From Vibrio aphrogenes (GTDB lineage: Bacteria; Pseudomonadota; Gammaproteobacteria; Enterobacterales; Vibrionaceae), in NCBI RefSeq assembly GCF_002157735.2, contig NZ_AP018689.1, forward strand, positions 310,001-374,000: a stretch of 64,000 nt of DNA. The letters run 5' to 3'. The notes beneath the pieces were generated by a model. That model was not told the origin of the DNA. It saw only the letters and a list, made by a program, of their open reading frames with translations, and did not search any database. A program made the translations under genes and the position numbers. Below are positions 19,214-29,546 of the stretch, in pieces; the stretch's first letter is position 1, and every line of letters starts with the position of its first letter.

Positions 19214-20215
19214 TTACATTAATCCCACTTCTTTATAGTAACGAATGGCTCCGGGATGCAGAGGAACAGAAATGCCATTATGAATCATTTGCTGTTTTTG
19301 GAGTTTCGAAAATACCGGGTGTAATCGTTTGAAGGTATCGAAGTTCTCAAACACCGATTTTGTGATTTGATAAGCCACTTCGTCACTCATGCGGCTATCA
19401 CTAAAGACTACGGATAAGACGCTGAAAGTGTTGATGTCTTGGTCATTGTTAGGGTAAAGGTTTGCCGGGATCACGGTTGGGGTATAATAAGGTGTAGTTT
19501 TGACTAATTGTTCGATCTTGGGACCGGCTATTGGGATCAGTTGGGCTTGGCAAGAGGTTGTCGCTTCTTTAATCGACGCATTGGGATTACCTAAAATAGA
19601 AATGAATGCATCGATTTGGTTGTCACATAAGGCTTGAGCGCGGCTGGCTACCGTAAATTCTGTCGTGAGTGAGAAGCTTTGTTTTGACCAACCAAACTGA
19701 TTCATGATCATATTCATGGTGGCTCGATCGCCCGATCCTGGATTGCCTATGTTGACTCTTTTTTCAGCAAGATCTGCCACACTGTTAATATTGGCATCTT
19801 GTCGGACAACCAGATTGAAGGGTTCACTGTAGAGCGAAAATAAGGCTCTCATATTGGTATAGGGTGTTTTGGGTAAAAAAGCTGGATTCCCCTGATGAGC
19901 AAAATATTGCCAGTCTGCTTGACTAATGCCTAAATCATTACGTCCTAATCGAACATTATCGATATTCTCAACCGAGCCTGCGGTCGCTTCAATTGAGCAG
20001 CGGATATTATGTTGTGTTCGGCCTTTATTAATCAGTTTACAGATCGAGCTTCCTGCAGGGTAATACACGCCAGTTACTGATCCTGTTGCAATCGTAATAT
20101 AGGTTTTTGGTAAGAGTGATTCGGCAGCCATACCTGATTGTAAGTTGGCGACGAGCATGAGCGGTATTGCCACACTCTTGAGGAAATAGCGAGTCAATAA
20201 TGAACGTACAGTCAT
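19214..20215 (-). CDS. TAXI-family TRAP transporter solute-binding protein
   Basis: A 333-residue periplasmic binding protein of the TAXI group. A signal peptide (LMLVANLQSGMAAES) is followed by the diagnostic start of the mature protein ITIATGSVTGVYYPAGSSICKLINKGR, and SGDRATMNMIM further on is also typical. TAXI proteins deliver small organic acids or similar ligands to TRAP permeases; no TRAP membrane subunit is next to it here, so its partner or its role as a sensor input is unknown. AAGGAAT precedes the start. It is read in the same direction as argR, downstream of it. Confidence 0.9.
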   Translation of the reverse strand: MTVRSLLTRYFLKSVAIPLMLVANLQSGMAAESLLPKTYITIATGSVTGVYYPAGSSICKLINKGRTQHNIRCSIEATAGSVENIDNVRLGRNDLGISQADWQYFAHQGNPAFLPKTPYTNMRALFSLYSEPFNLVVRQDANINSVADLAEKRVNIGNPGSGDRATMNMIMNQFGWSKQSFSLTTEFTVASRAQALCDNQIDAFISILGNPNASIKEATTSCQAQLIPIAGPKIEQLVKTTPYYTPTVIPANLYPNNDQDINTFSVLSVVFSDSRMSDEVAYQITKSVFENFDTFKRLHPVFSKLQKQQMIHNGISVPLHPGAIRYYKEVGLM

Positions 20216-20355
20216 GGCTTATTCCTTATGCCTGATCAGCGTTGCTGGACAAGGTCCTTGGCCGGTGAGAATAGTGGCGTATAAATAATGAGCATTAGCA
20301 GTAAGCATACTAATGGTTCGTTATATAGGAAGGTAGATAATTATTTTATGGGTTG

Positions 20356-20400
20356 TAAAAAATGAGAAGGCGTTCACGTCATGAGTGTTAACGCCTTCTA
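20356..20400 (-). terminator. Rho-independent terminator of argR
   Basis: AGAAGGCGTT (20365-20374) pairs with AACGCCTTCT (20390-20399). On the minus strand the stem is followed by CATTTTTTAC, so it would stop argR transcription. Confidence 0.8.
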
Positions 20401-20429
20401 TTGACTAAGAAATGAGTTGAAGCTCGAAC

Positions 20430-20900
20430 TTATCCTGCGTATTCGAATAAATCACATACAGAGTCATAAAGTTGTTTGGTGGTGATGGTTAAGGTTGGGG
20501 TAATAAAAATAGTATCATCACCAGCGACCACGCCTAAGATGCCTTCTGACTTACCTAATGAGTCCAATAAGCGTGCGATTAATTGAGCCGCTCCAGGGCC
20601 GGTATGGATCACCACAAGTGCATCGTTATGACCGACGTCCAGCACTAACTCACGTAACGAACTCGACGCCGTAGGTACTCCTAATTCTGCCGGTAAGCAA
20701 TAGACCATTTCCATTTTGGCATTGCGCGTTCGTACCGCACCAAATTTGGTTAGCATACGAGACACTTTGGATTGGTTAATATTTTCAAAGCCTTCTTCGC
20801 GTAAAGCGTCAACAATTTCGCCTTGAGAACCGAAACACTCTTCTTTTAATAGAGCCTTGAATGAACGAATTAGATTATCTTGTTTATCATTATTTTTCAT
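20430..20900 (-). CDS. argR: Arginine repressor
   Basis: A 156-residue hexameric repressor, exactly the E. coli length when started at ATG 20900 ([10 protein letters not shown]). The N-terminal winged helix DNA-binding part has [14 protein letters not shown] and [28 protein letters not shown]. The C-terminal arginine-binding oligomerisation part has [17 protein letters not shown] and [11 protein letters not shown]. The frame is open to 20924, but that extension is unlike the family. The gene diverges from mdh, an arrangement conserved in many gammaproteobacteria. Confidence 0.96.
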   Translation of the reverse strand: MKNNDKQDNLIRSFKALLKEECFGSQGEIVDALREEGFENINQSKVSRMLTKFGAVRTRNAKMEMVYCLPAELGVPTASSSLRELVLDVGHNDALVVIHTGPGAAQLIARLLDSLGKSEGILGVVAGDDTIFITPTLTITTKQLYDSVCDLFEYAG

Positions 20901-20944
20901 AGTTCTATTCTTGTAGTAGTACATATAATTTCACTATTTTCGCA

Positions 20945-20964
20945 TAGGTGAGCATTAATCACCA
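20945..20964. promoter_or_regulatory. Possible operator in the argR/mdh divergent region
   Basis: GGTGA-N7-TCACC forms a short palindrome followed closely by GCATTCACG, together loosely like a pair of degraded ARG boxes. ArgR autoregulation is common, but the match to the ARG box consensus is poor. The rest of 20965-21183 is AT-rich leader without a visible gene. Confidence 0.3.
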
Positions 20965-21183
20965 AGCATTCACGTGATAAACACGAACTCGGTTGTTTTT
21001 ATATTGTTAATGATATTTTTACAATCTTCATTAGTTGTTGATTGTATTGATAAAATTAAATTAATTAGTTTAACATCTCAAAGCTGAGGTGAGGGAATTG
21101 TAATTATTTACGACTTGTTGTACTTTCGTTGCAACTTAGGAGAAGACCTAAAAATAACATAATATTTCAAAGGAGATAGGCAC

Positions 21184-22119
21184 ATGAAAGTAGCTGTAAT
21201 TGGTGCTGCAGGCGGTATCGGACAAGCACTTGCGTTATTGCTGAAAAATGGACTTCCAGCAGGCTCAGATCTGGCTCTTTATGATATTGCCCCTGTTACC
21301 CCTGGTGTGGCTGCGGATTTAAGTCATATTCCGACGCCGGTATCAATTAAAGGCTATGCAGGTGAAGATCCTACACCAGCCCTAGAAGGAGCAGATGTCG
21401 TATTGATCTCAGCGGGTGTTGCTCGTAAACCTGGCATGGATCGTTCGGATCTTTTTAATGTCAATGCAGGTATTATTAAATCGTTGGCGGAAAAAATCGC
21501 TCACACTTGCCCAAGTGCTTGTGTTGGTATCATTACTAACCCAGTGAATACGACGGTGCCGATTGCGGCTGAAGTGCTTAAGAAAGCGGGTGTGTATGAC
21601 AAACGTCGTTTATTTGGCATTACGACGCTGGATGTGATTCGTTCTGAGACGTTTGTCTCTGAGCTAAAAGGAGTGCCACTTAAAGGCTTAGAAGTACCGG
21701 TGATCGGTGGCCACTCAGGTGTGACTATTCTGCCATTACTTTCTCAAGTGAAAGGGGTTGAGTTTTCTGATGATGAGCTTGCTGCACTGACTAAACGTAT
21801 TCAAAATGCTGGTACCGAAGTGGTTGAAGCAAAAGCCGGTGGTGGCTCTGCAACGCTATCTATGGGGCAAGCGGCTTACCGTTTTGGTTTGTCATTAGTA
21901 AAAGCGCTCAATGGCGAGCAAGGCATTGTAGAATGTGCTTATGTGGAAGGCGATGGTGAACATGCACGTTTCTTCGCTCAACCGATTCGTCTTGGTAAAT
22001 CGGGTATCGAAGAAATTTTAAGCTTTGGTGAGCTTAGCGCATTCGAACAACACGCTTTTGACAGCATGCTTGATACATTGAAAGCTGATATTGCATTAGG
22101 GGAAGAATTTGCGAAATAA
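21184..22119 (+). CDS. mdh: Malate dehydrogenase
   Basis: A 311-residue enzyme of the citric acid cycle that interconverts malate and oxaloacetate with NAD. The Rossmann motif [18 protein letters not shown] is at the N-terminus. [18 protein letters not shown] binds the substrate region, and [12 protein letters not shown] contains the catalytic His. The conserved Arg loop is present in [14 protein letters not shown]. The length is that of the E. coli enzyme. AAAGGAG precedes the ATG. It diverges from argR and converges on ispB. Confidence 0.98.
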   Translation: MKVAVIGAAGGIGQALALLLKNGLPAGSDLALYDIAPVTPGVAADLSHIPTPVSIKGYAGEDPTPALEGADVVLISAGVARKPGMDRSDLFNVNAGIIKSLAEKIAHTCPSACVGIITNPVNTTVPIAAEVLKKAGVYDKRRLFGITTLDVIRSETFVSELKGVPLKGLEVPVIGGHSGVTILPLLSQVKGVEFSDDELAALTKRIQNAGTEVVEAKAGGGSATLSMGQAAYRFGLSLVKALNGEQGIVECAYVEGDGEHARFFAQPIRLGKSGIEEILSFGELSAFEQHAFDSMLDTLKADIALGEEFAK

Positions 22120-22156
22120 ATCGTTCGCGAATGACATTACAGACCCAACATAAAAC

Positions 22157-22197
22157 GAATCCCGTGTTGCGATTGAGCGACACGGGATTTTTATTTG
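22157..22197. terminator. Terminator between convergent mdh and ispB
   Basis: AATCCCGTGT (about 22159-22168) pairs with ACACGGGATT (about 22180-22189), followed by TTTTATTTG on the plus strand. It mainly serves mdh. Confidence 0.85.
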
Positions 22198-22208
22198 TTT
22201 CTAGTTTC

Positions 22209-23180
22209 TTATTTTTTTCGTCTCACGGCCATGTGGGCGAGCGCAATTAACGCTTCTTTGTATTGTGAGTCTGGAATTATCGCCAGTTCAGCAATCGCTT
22301 TATCGGCTTCTTGTTCTGCACGGAGAGTGGTGTATTCGAGTGAACCTGTCTCATGCATGGCTTGCATAATCGCATCCAGTTTTTCCATCCCATTAGAGTG
22401 CTCAATCGCCTCTCTTATCATCACCGCTTGTTCTGGTGTACCGTTACGCATGGCATAAAGCAATGGTAGGGTCGGTTTGCCTTCTGCGAGATCATCACCC
22501 ACATTTTTACCCATTTCTTTACCATCTGAAGTGTAATCCATCACATCATCAATCAGTTGGAAGGCGGTACCTAAAAATTTACCGTAGTTTTGCAGTGCCG
22601 TTTCTACTTCTTGTGGAGCATCGACTAAGAGAGCGCCAATTTGTGTCGCCGCTTCAAATAAACGCGCAGTTTTTGAGTAAATAACCTGCATGTAGCTGTC
22701 TTCAGTGGTGTCAGGATCATTACAGTTCATTAACTGCTGCACTTCACCCTCGGCAATCACGTTAACCGCATCACTCATCAGCTTGAGGATCTTTAAAGAT
22801 CCTAGGCTAGTCATCATTTGGAAGGAGCGAGTATAAATATAGTCACCGACTAGGACACTGGCCGCATTACCAAAAGCCGCATTCGCCGTTTCTTTACCAC
22901 GGCGCATATCCGATTCATCAACGACATCATCGTGCAGTAAGGTCGCTGTATGAATGAATTCAACGAAGGCTGCGGCGGTAATGTGGTCTTGACCTTGATA
23001 ACCGAGCGCTTTGGCCGATAACAAGGCGAGCAGAGGGCGCATACGTTTACCACCGCCACTCACAATATAAAATCCTAATTGGTTGATAAGACTTACTTCG
23101 GAGTTAAGTTGGGCATGAATGGTTTCATTCACTTTTACCATGTCGTCGGCAGTGAGTGCCTGGATAGCTTTAAAATCCAT
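22209..23180 (-). CDS. ispB: Octaprenyl diphosphate synthase
   Basis: A 323-residue trans-prenyltransferase, exactly the E. coli IspB length from ATG 23180 (MDFKAIQALTADDM). It builds the C40 side chain of quinones by adding isopentenyl diphosphate units. The first aspartate-rich motif is LLHDDVVDESDMRRG and the second is QLIDDVMDYTSDG; GGGKRMRPLL is the conserved diphosphate-binding region. The chain length product (C40) is inferred from the family and its place next to rplU-rpmA, from which it diverges. Confidence 0.96.
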   Translation of the reverse strand: MDFKAIQALTADDMVKVNETIHAQLNSEVSLINQLGFYIVSGGGKRMRPLLALLSAKALGYQGQDHITAAAFVEFIHTATLLHDDVVDESDMRRGKETANAAFGNAASVLVGDYIYTRSFQMMTSLGSLKILKLMSDAVNVIAEGEVQQLMNCNDPDTTEDSYMQVIYSKTARLFEAATQIGALLVDAPQEVETALQNYGKFLGTAFQLIDDVMDYTSDGKEMGKNVGDDLAEGKPTLPLLYAMRNGTPEQAVMIREAIEHSNGMEKLDAIMQAMHETGSLEYTTLRAEQEADKAIAELAIIPDSQYKEALIALAHMAVRRKK

Positions 23181-23453
23181 TGTTATTCCAGATGAAATAA
23201 GACAGTAACTAGTCAAAAATTTAAAAATATTGTTAGATTCTACACTAAAAAACATTGATAAACACGAGTGTTAACGGCATCATTAGCGCACTTTAATCAG
23301 GCGATGATCTTTTCGCCATTTTTTTTAATATTTATCTTGTCAAAGGCGATGCTCTCAAGTAGAATCTGCGCCCTATTGATGACAAGTTTAAGCGCACACC
23401 TGATATGTTTAATATAACTAACATGATGCTGTGCGGAAAAAGCGGAGTAAAAT

Positions 23454-23765
23454 ATGTACGCTGTTTTCCAATCTGGTGGTAAACAACACCGTGTAAGCGA
23501 AGGTCAAACCATTCGCTTAGAAAAATTGGACGTAGAAACTGGCGCAAGCGTTGAGTTTGATTCAGTTCTTATGGTTGCTAATGGTGAGGAAATCACTGTT
23601 GGTGCACCTTTGGTTGCTGGCGGTAAAGTAACTGCGGAAGTAGTTAAGCACGGTCGTGGCGATAAAGTTAAAATCGTTAAGTTCCGTCGTCGTAAGCATT
23701 CTCGTAAGCAAATGGGCCACCGTCAGTGGTTCACTGAAGTCAAAATTACTGGCATCAGCGCTTAA
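23454..23765 (+). CDS. rplU: 50S ribosomal protein L21
   Basis: A 103-residue ribosomal protein, starting [18 protein letters not shown], the typical L21 N-terminus, and containing the conserved [16 protein letters not shown] rRNA-binding stretch. GGAG precedes the ATG. It is the first gene of the rplU-rpmA pair, 21 bases before rpmA. Its long leader from 23181 is shared with the divergent ispB promoter region. Confidence 0.99.
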   Translation: MYAVFQSGGKQHRVSEGQTIRLEKLDVETGASVEFDSVLMVANGEEITVGAPLVAGGKVTAEVVKHGRGDKVKIVKFRRRKHSRKQMGHRQWFTEVKITGISA

Positions 23766-23774
23766 TTAATCTAA

Positions 23775-24044
<270 letters not shown>

Positions 24045-24070
24045 GTTTCTTGCTTAAAAACCAATTTAAA

Positions 24071-24098
24071 AGCCCTGCCTTATGGCGGGGTTTTTTAT
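24071..24098 (+). terminator. Rho-independent terminator of rplU-rpmA
   Basis: CCCTGCC (24073-24079) pairs with GGCGGGG (24084-24090) and is followed by six Ts. Confidence 0.9.
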
Positions 24099-24117
24099 TT
24101 ATGCCTAAATTATATAA

Positions 24118-24180
24118 TAGACCCTAGACCCTAGACCCTAGACCCTATTCTCGAGAGCCGAGAGCCGAGAGCCGAGAGCC
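24118..24180. repeat. Twin heptamer arrays: 4x TAGACCC then 4x GAGAGCC
   Basis: Four perfect copies of TAGACCC (24118-24145), a 7-base spacer (TATTCTC) and four perfect copies of GAGAGCC (24153-24180). They lie between the rpmA terminator and the obgE start. Confidence 0.95.
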
Positions 24181-24245
24181 CGTATGGGATTTATAGTCTG
24201 TGGTTTACACTCAAACTAACTTGCTAACAAGAGCGAGTGGAGTAG

Positions 24246-25418
<1,173 letters not shown>

Positions 25419-25443
25419 TCTTTAAATTCATTTAATAACAAAG

Positions 25444-25480
25444 AAAGCTGGGGTTTTGTTAAAAATCACAGCTTTTTTTT
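25444..25480 (+). terminator. Rho-independent terminator of obgE
   Basis: AAAGCTG (25444-25450) pairs with CAGCTTT (25469-25475), with an inner TTTT/AAAA stem, then more Ts. Confidence 0.8.
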
Positions 25481-25551
25481 ATTCAAAATCATCTTTTCGA
25501 TTACTAAATTAAGGCAATATGGGGTAATCAAAGGATTGATAAGAGTGTGTT

Positions 25552-26319
25552 ATGGAAGAAAAACAAAGAGTCATTTCCCGTTTAATTGTTCAAACTGGAC
25601 AAATGTTATTAGCTCATGGAGCGGAAAGTACCTTAGTCGGTGATCTTACGAGGCGCATTGGTCTCGCTTGTGGCATGTCAGAAGTTGAAGTTTCGTTATC
25701 GGCAAGTTCTATTATCGTAACGACTGTGATGAATGATCATTGTATTACCACCGCACGTCGCAGCCCAGATCGCGGCATTAATATGAAAGTAGTCACTGAT
25801 ATTCAACGTATTTGCATTATGTTAGAACGTAAAGTGATTGATTATCGTCTCGCCCAAGATAAATTAAATAAAATCCAACCAACTCGTTATAACCGTTGGC
25901 TAGTATTGGTCATGATCGGGCTTTCTTGTGCCGCTTTTGCTCGTTTAGCTGGCGGAGATATTGCCATTTGTTTCGTTACCTTTATTTCTTCGTGTGTTGG
26001 CATGTTTGTGCGTCAAGAAATTGGCCACCGCAACTTTAACCCATTATTAAACTTTGCGGTGACCGCTTTTGTGACCACTTTAATTTCCTCACAAGCGGTG
26101 ATATATCAAATTGGTAACTCACCTTTTACCGCCATGGCGTCTTCAGTGTTAATGCTCGTTCCTGGTTTCCCCTTGATCAACTCGGTTGCAGATATGCTTA
26201 AAGGCTATATTAATATGGGAATTGCTCGGTTTGTAATGGCGAGCTTACTCACTTTTGCCACGAGCTTAGGGATTGTTGCGGCGATGACGCTAACGGGAAC
26301 ATGGGAGTGGATCCAATGA
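25552..26319 (+). CDS. yjjP: YjjP-like ThrE/DUF1212 exporter subunit
   Basis: A 255-residue protein (E. coli YjjP has 256). The N-terminal soluble half carries GAESTLVGDLTRRIG and the conserved RSPDRGINM, and about five transmembrane segments follow from residue 120. It belongs to the threonine/serine exporter family split into two subunits; in E. coli YjjP and YjjB together export succinate under anaerobic conditions. The stop overlaps the yjjB start as ATGA. The true substrate here is inferred. Confidence 0.9.
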   Translation: MEEKQRVISRLIVQTGQMLLAHGAESTLVGDLTRRIGLACGMSEVEVSLSASSIIVTTVMNDHCITTARRSPDRGINMKVVTDIQRICIMLERKVIDYRLAQDKLNKIQPTRYNRWLVLVMIGLSCAAFARLAGGDIAICFVTFISSCVGMFVRQEIGHRNFNPLLNFAVTAFVTTLISSQAVIYQIGNSPFTAMASSVLMLVPGFPLINSVADMLKGYINMGIARFVMASLLTFATSLGIVAAMTLTGTWEWIQ

Positions 26320-26783
26320 TTGAGTTTATGGTTGATGTTGCGATGGATATGGCGCTAGCCGCGATTCCAGCAATCGGTTTTGCTTTGGTATTTAATGTGC
26401 CATTTAACGCTTTAAAATATTGTGCCTTAGGTGGAGCGATTGCGCATGGATTACGATTTATTATGATGTCGTATTCGATTCCCATTGAGTGGGCGACTTT
26501 CTTTGCTGCGACCATTGTTGGGATGATCGGCGTATTGTGGTCCCATCGATTCCTAGCACATCCTAAAGTCTTTACGGTTGCTGCCATGATCCCAATGGTG
26601 CCTGGCGTGTATGCTTTTAAAGCGATGATCGCCTTAGTAGAAATGAAACAAAGTGGCTACGATCCTCAATTAGTCGCGATGTTAATGGATAACTTTTTAC
26701 AAGCCATGTTTATTATTGCCGGTTTAGCGATTGGCTTAGCCATGCCTGGTTTGTTATTTTACCGTCGCCGCTCCGTGGTTTAA
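26316..26783 (+). CDS. yjjB: YjjB-like ThrE-family small exporter subunit
   Basis: A 155-residue membrane protein (157 in E. coli) with about four to five hydrophobic segments, belonging to the DUF3815/ThrE_2 group and containing PMVPGVYAFKAM. ATG 26316 overlaps the yjjP stop by four bases (ATGA) with GGGAG upstream, which argues for coupled translation; an in-frame ATG at 26301 is a weaker choice. It partners with YjjP in a two-subunit exporter. Confidence 0.9.
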   Translation: MIEFMVDVAMDMALAAIPAIGFALVFNVPFNALKYCALGGAIAHGLRFIMMSYSIPIEWATFFAATIVGMIGVLWSHRFLAHPKVFTVAAMIPMVPGVYAFKAMIALVEMKQSGYDPQLVAMLMDNFLQAMFIIAGLAIGLAMPGLLFYRRRSVV

Positions 26784-26817
26784 TACGTTTATTTGATGAT
26801 GAATAAAAGGATAAAAA

Positions 26818-27300
26818 GTGAAGATCAGCATGATTGCCGCCATGGCAAATAACCGAATTATTGGTAAAGATAATCAAATGCCGTGGCATCTTCCGGCTGA
26901 TTTTGCTTGGTTTAAGCAATGCACAATGGGTAAGCCAATCCTAATGGGGCGTAAAACCTATGAGTCAATTGGTCGGCCATTGCCCGGCCGATTGAATATT
27001 GTTTTATCCCGAGATGCCGACTTGTCGATTGATGGTGTTACGACGGTCAACAGTCTTGAACAGGCACAGCAAGCCGCGGGTAACGTTGAAGAACTGATGA
27101 TCATCGGTGGAGGGAGTATTTATCACACTTACCTAGCGATGGCCGATACCTTGTATTTAACTCATATTGAGGCGGATATTGATGGGGATACACAATTCCC
27201 TGAGTGGGGAGAAGACTGGCAGCTGACTCATCAATCATCTTATGCAAAAGATCAAAAGAATGCTTATGATATGCGCTTTATGATTTTACAACGCGCTTGA
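26818..27300 (+). CDS. folA: Dihydrofolate reductase
   Basis: A 160-residue NADPH-dependent enzyme that makes tetrahydrofolate and is the target of trimethoprim. The N-terminus IAAMANNRIIGKDNQMPWHLPADFAW contains the substrate-binding loop with the conserved Asp, in shortened form ANNRIIGKDNQMPWHLPAD; MGRKTYESIGRPLPGR and IIGGGSIY bind NADPH. The start is GTG 26818, preceded by AAGGA. It follows yjjPB with a 34-base gap. Confidence 0.97.
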   Translation: MKISMIAAMANNRIIGKDNQMPWHLPADFAWFKQCTMGKPILMGRKTYESIGRPLPGRLNIVLSRDADLSIDGVTTVNSLEQAQQAAGNVEELMIIGGGSIYHTYLAMADTLYLTHIEADIDGDTQFPEWGEDWQLTHQSSYAKDQKNAYDMRFMILQRA

Positions 27301-27315
27301 AGCATCGAAAGAAAC

Positions 27316-27344
27316 AGCGGTATTGATTATTCTGAAATACCGCT
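27316..27344. other. 9-bp inverted repeat between convergent folA and apaH
   Basis: AGCGGTATT (27316-27324) and AATACCGCT (27336-27344) form a stem 15 bases after the folA stop. No T-run follows closely on the plus strand; a weak T-rich tail exists on the minus strand. It may act as a terminator. Confidence 0.4.
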
Positions 27345-27438
27345 TAGTGTTCTAAAATAAGGCTTATTTTTTGAAATACAGCGTATTGCCTTCACTGCAT
27401 ATTATCTTTACTGCGTATTGCTTTTAATAACCAGATGA

Positions 27439-28263
27439 TTAGCAGGATTGGTTTAATAATGAGTCTTGAGTAAACAGGCTTTTATCTTCCCATCTGAGCA
27501 TGGATAAGTGCTCACCCCACACACACCCTGTGTCTAACCCGATGACATTAGCTTCTTCATCGTGGCAGCCCATCAAGGCAGCCCAGTGTCCAAAAATAAC
27601 CGTTTTATTTAATGGAATACGATGCTTAACCTTAAACCACGGCAATAAGTTAGGGTCTTGATTTGTTGCTGGTGGCAGTTTGCATGCCATATCCAGCTGG
27701 CCTTGCTGATCGCAAAAGCGCATCCGGGTAAAGGCATTAATAATGAAGCGATAACGTTCAATACCTTGTAGCTGAGCTTGCCATTGGGTTGGCTGATTGG
27801 CGTACATGTTTTTGATTAACCAAGGCCAGTCGCTACTTTGTAAGATGGCAGTGATTTCTTGATTCGCCTGCCTAGCGGTAGCTAAATCCCAAACAGGGGC
27901 AATGCCAGCATGACACATTACAAACTGATCATGTTCAGCCAGTAAAGGTTGTTGTCGTAGCCATTCGATTAAGCTTTCTCGATCGGGCGCAGAGAGTATA
28001 TTGGAGGTTTTATCTTTAGGTTTGGCAGGAAAGTAGCCTAGATGAACAGCAAGCAAGTGCAAGTCATGATTGCCTAATACACAGCGAGCAGAGTCACCCA
28101 ATTCTTTTATAAACCTTAGTGTTTCTAATGATTTATCCCCTCTAGCAACCAGATCGCCAGCCACCCAAAGTGTGTCTTGTTGGGGGTTAAATGCTACTTT
28201 TTTAAGTAATAGCTGCAATTCATCTAAACAGCCTTGTATATCTCCGACAATATAGGTGGACAC
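27439..28263 (-). CDS. apaH: Symmetrical bis(5'-nucleosyl)-tetraphosphatase
   Basis: A 274-residue metallophosphatase that splits Ap4A into two ADP and also removes Np4 caps from RNA. The phosphoesterase motifs are GDIQGCLDEL, GDLVARGDKS and GNHDLHLLAVHLGY. The C-terminal GHWAALMG and GLDTGCVWG complete the site. It starts with GTG 28263, with GAGAGG upstream. It is the last gene of the lptD-surA-pdxA-rsmA-apaG-apaH block. Confidence 0.97.
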   Translation of the reverse strand: MSTYIVGDIQGCLDELQLLLKKVAFNPQQDTLWVAGDLVARGDKSLETLRFIKELGDSARCVLGNHDLHLLAVHLGYFPAKPKDKTSNILSAPDRESLIEWLRQQPLLAEHDQFVMCHAGIAPVWDLATARQANQEITAILQSSDWPWLIKNMYANQPTQWQAQLQGIERYRFIINAFTRMRFCDQQGQLDMACKLPPATNQDPNLLPWFKVKHRIPLNKTVIFGHWAALMGCHDEEANVIGLDTGCVWGEHLSMLRWEDKSLFTQDSLLNQSC

Positions 28264-28272
28264 TGTGCCTCT

Positions 28273-28656
28273 CTAATTTAATATATTGGGAATCGCCAGA
28301 CGAAATGGTGGAATATCGGTAATAAATTCATCACTGTTTTCATTTAGCATCACGTAATGACCTTGCATCACGCCAACAGGAGTTTCTAAAGCAGTACCGC
28401 TGGTATAGGTATATTCTTGCATTGAACCAATAACTGGTTGCTCACCGACTACGCCTTCACCTTCAATGGTTAATTGCTTGCCATTGGCATCGGTAATCAG
28501 CCAGCGACGGCTCATCAGTTGGATTGAGTGCGGGCTTAGGTTACGTATGGTAATAGTATAGGCAAAAATATAGCGACTTTTCTCAGGTTGAGATTGTTCT
28601 TCTATATACCGAGTATGAACTTGGCATGTGATACTGGGTGAGGTTTTTTGATTCAC
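28273..28656 (-). CDS. apaG: ApaG, Co2+/Mg2+ efflux-associated protein
   Basis: A small beta-sandwich protein of about 127 residues (125 in E. coli). The family core [20 protein letters not shown] and [18 protein letters not shown] is intact. Its precise role is unclear; it is linked to divalent-cation resistance in some species. Two starts are possible: ATG 28662 and GTG 28656. AGGAG (complement of 28663-28667) abuts the ATG directly but is six bases before the GTG, so the GTG is better supported. It lies nine bases before apaH, in the conserved rsmA-apaG-apaH order. Confidence 0.93.
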   Translation of the reverse strand: MNQKTSPSITCQVHTRYIEEQSQPEKSRYIFAYTITIRNLSPHSIQLMSRRWLITDANGKQLTIEGEGVVGEQPVIGSMQEYTYTSGTALETPVGVMQGHYVMLNENSDEFITDIPPFRLAIPNILN

Positions 28657-28729
28657 AACCATCTCCTATCCATAGAGAAATCATCAAAATAAAGGAGGCT
28701 TATCGAAGCGCTCCTTTTTTTAGTAGTGA

Positions 28730-29536
28730 TTATTGTTCTTTAGCGTGTAAATAATTGGCTAAATCAACAAATTGTACCAAGGTCAAGTTTTCAGGACGTA
28801 GGCTTGGCGTGATCTTCAATTGCTCTAATTCTTCGGCGGTCACTAAGTTTTTGAAGCAATTACGAACCGTTTTACGTCGTTGGTTAAAGCCTTCACGACA
28901 CACGCGGTCAAGCCATTTTAAACTGGTTGTTGGGTAAGGCAGAACCTCATAAGGGGTTAAGCGAACAACCGCTGAGTCTACTTTTGGTGGCGGTACAAAG
29001 GCTGTTGGTGGCACTTCAAGAACCGGCATCACCTTACAATAATATTGTGCCATTACGGTTAAACGACCATAGGCTTTTGAGCCTGGGCCTGCCGCAAGAC
29101 GATTAACCACTTCTTTTTGCAGCATAAAGTGCATGTCTTGAATATCTTTATGAAATTCAAATAAGTGGAACATCAATGGCGTCGAAATGTTGTATGGCAA
29201 GTTACCGAAAATACGTAATTTGTTATTTGGTTTAACCAATTCATTGAAGTCAAAACGCATCGCATCGCCTTCATGAATGGTTAGTTTATCGGCTAACTCA
29301 GGATGGGTTCTTAGACGTTGCGCTAAATCTCGGTCAAGTTCAATAACGGTAAATTTATCAACTTCACGGCCAACAGGCTCAGTAATAGCCCCAAGACCGG
29401 GACCTATTTCAACCAAATTTTGCCCTGGAAGTGGGTTTATTGCAGAAACAATACCATCAATAATATAGGGATCATTTAAAAAGTTTTGACCAAAGCGTTT
29501 ACGGGCTTTATGGCCTAGATGGACATCATTACTCAT
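28730..29536 (-). CDS. rsmA: 16S rRNA dimethyladenosine transferase
   Basis: A 268-residue methyltransferase (KsgA) that makes N6,N6-dimethyladenosine at A1518 and A1519 of 16S rRNA, a late step in 30S assembly. [14 protein letters not shown] is the N-terminal signature. The SAM site is [11 protein letters not shown] and the catalytic motif is NLPYNIS. The C-terminal [10 protein letters not shown] is conserved. It lies 10 bases after pdxA in the usual order. Confidence 0.98.
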   Translation of the reverse strand: MSNDVHLGHKARKRFGQNFLNDPYIIDGIVSAINPLPGQNLVEIGPGLGAITEPVGREVDKFTVIELDRDLAQRLRTHPELADKLTIHEGDAMRFDFNELVKPNNKLRIFGNLPYNISTPLMFHLFEFHKDIQDMHFMLQKEVVNRLAAGPGSKAYGRLTVMAQYYCKVMPVLEVPPTAFVPPPKVDSAVVRLTPYEVLPYPTTSLKWLDRVCREGFNQRRKTVRNCFKNLVTAEELEQLKITPSLRPENLTLVQFVDLANYLHAKEQ

Positions 29537-29546
29537 TGATTACTCT

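Noticed and set aside
20945..20975. Strong ARG boxes upstream of argR
   Set aside because: Only a weak partial resemblance; kept as a low-confidence operator.
22195..22684. Plus-strand frames across ispB
   Set aside because: They are antisense shadows of the well-supported ispB gene.
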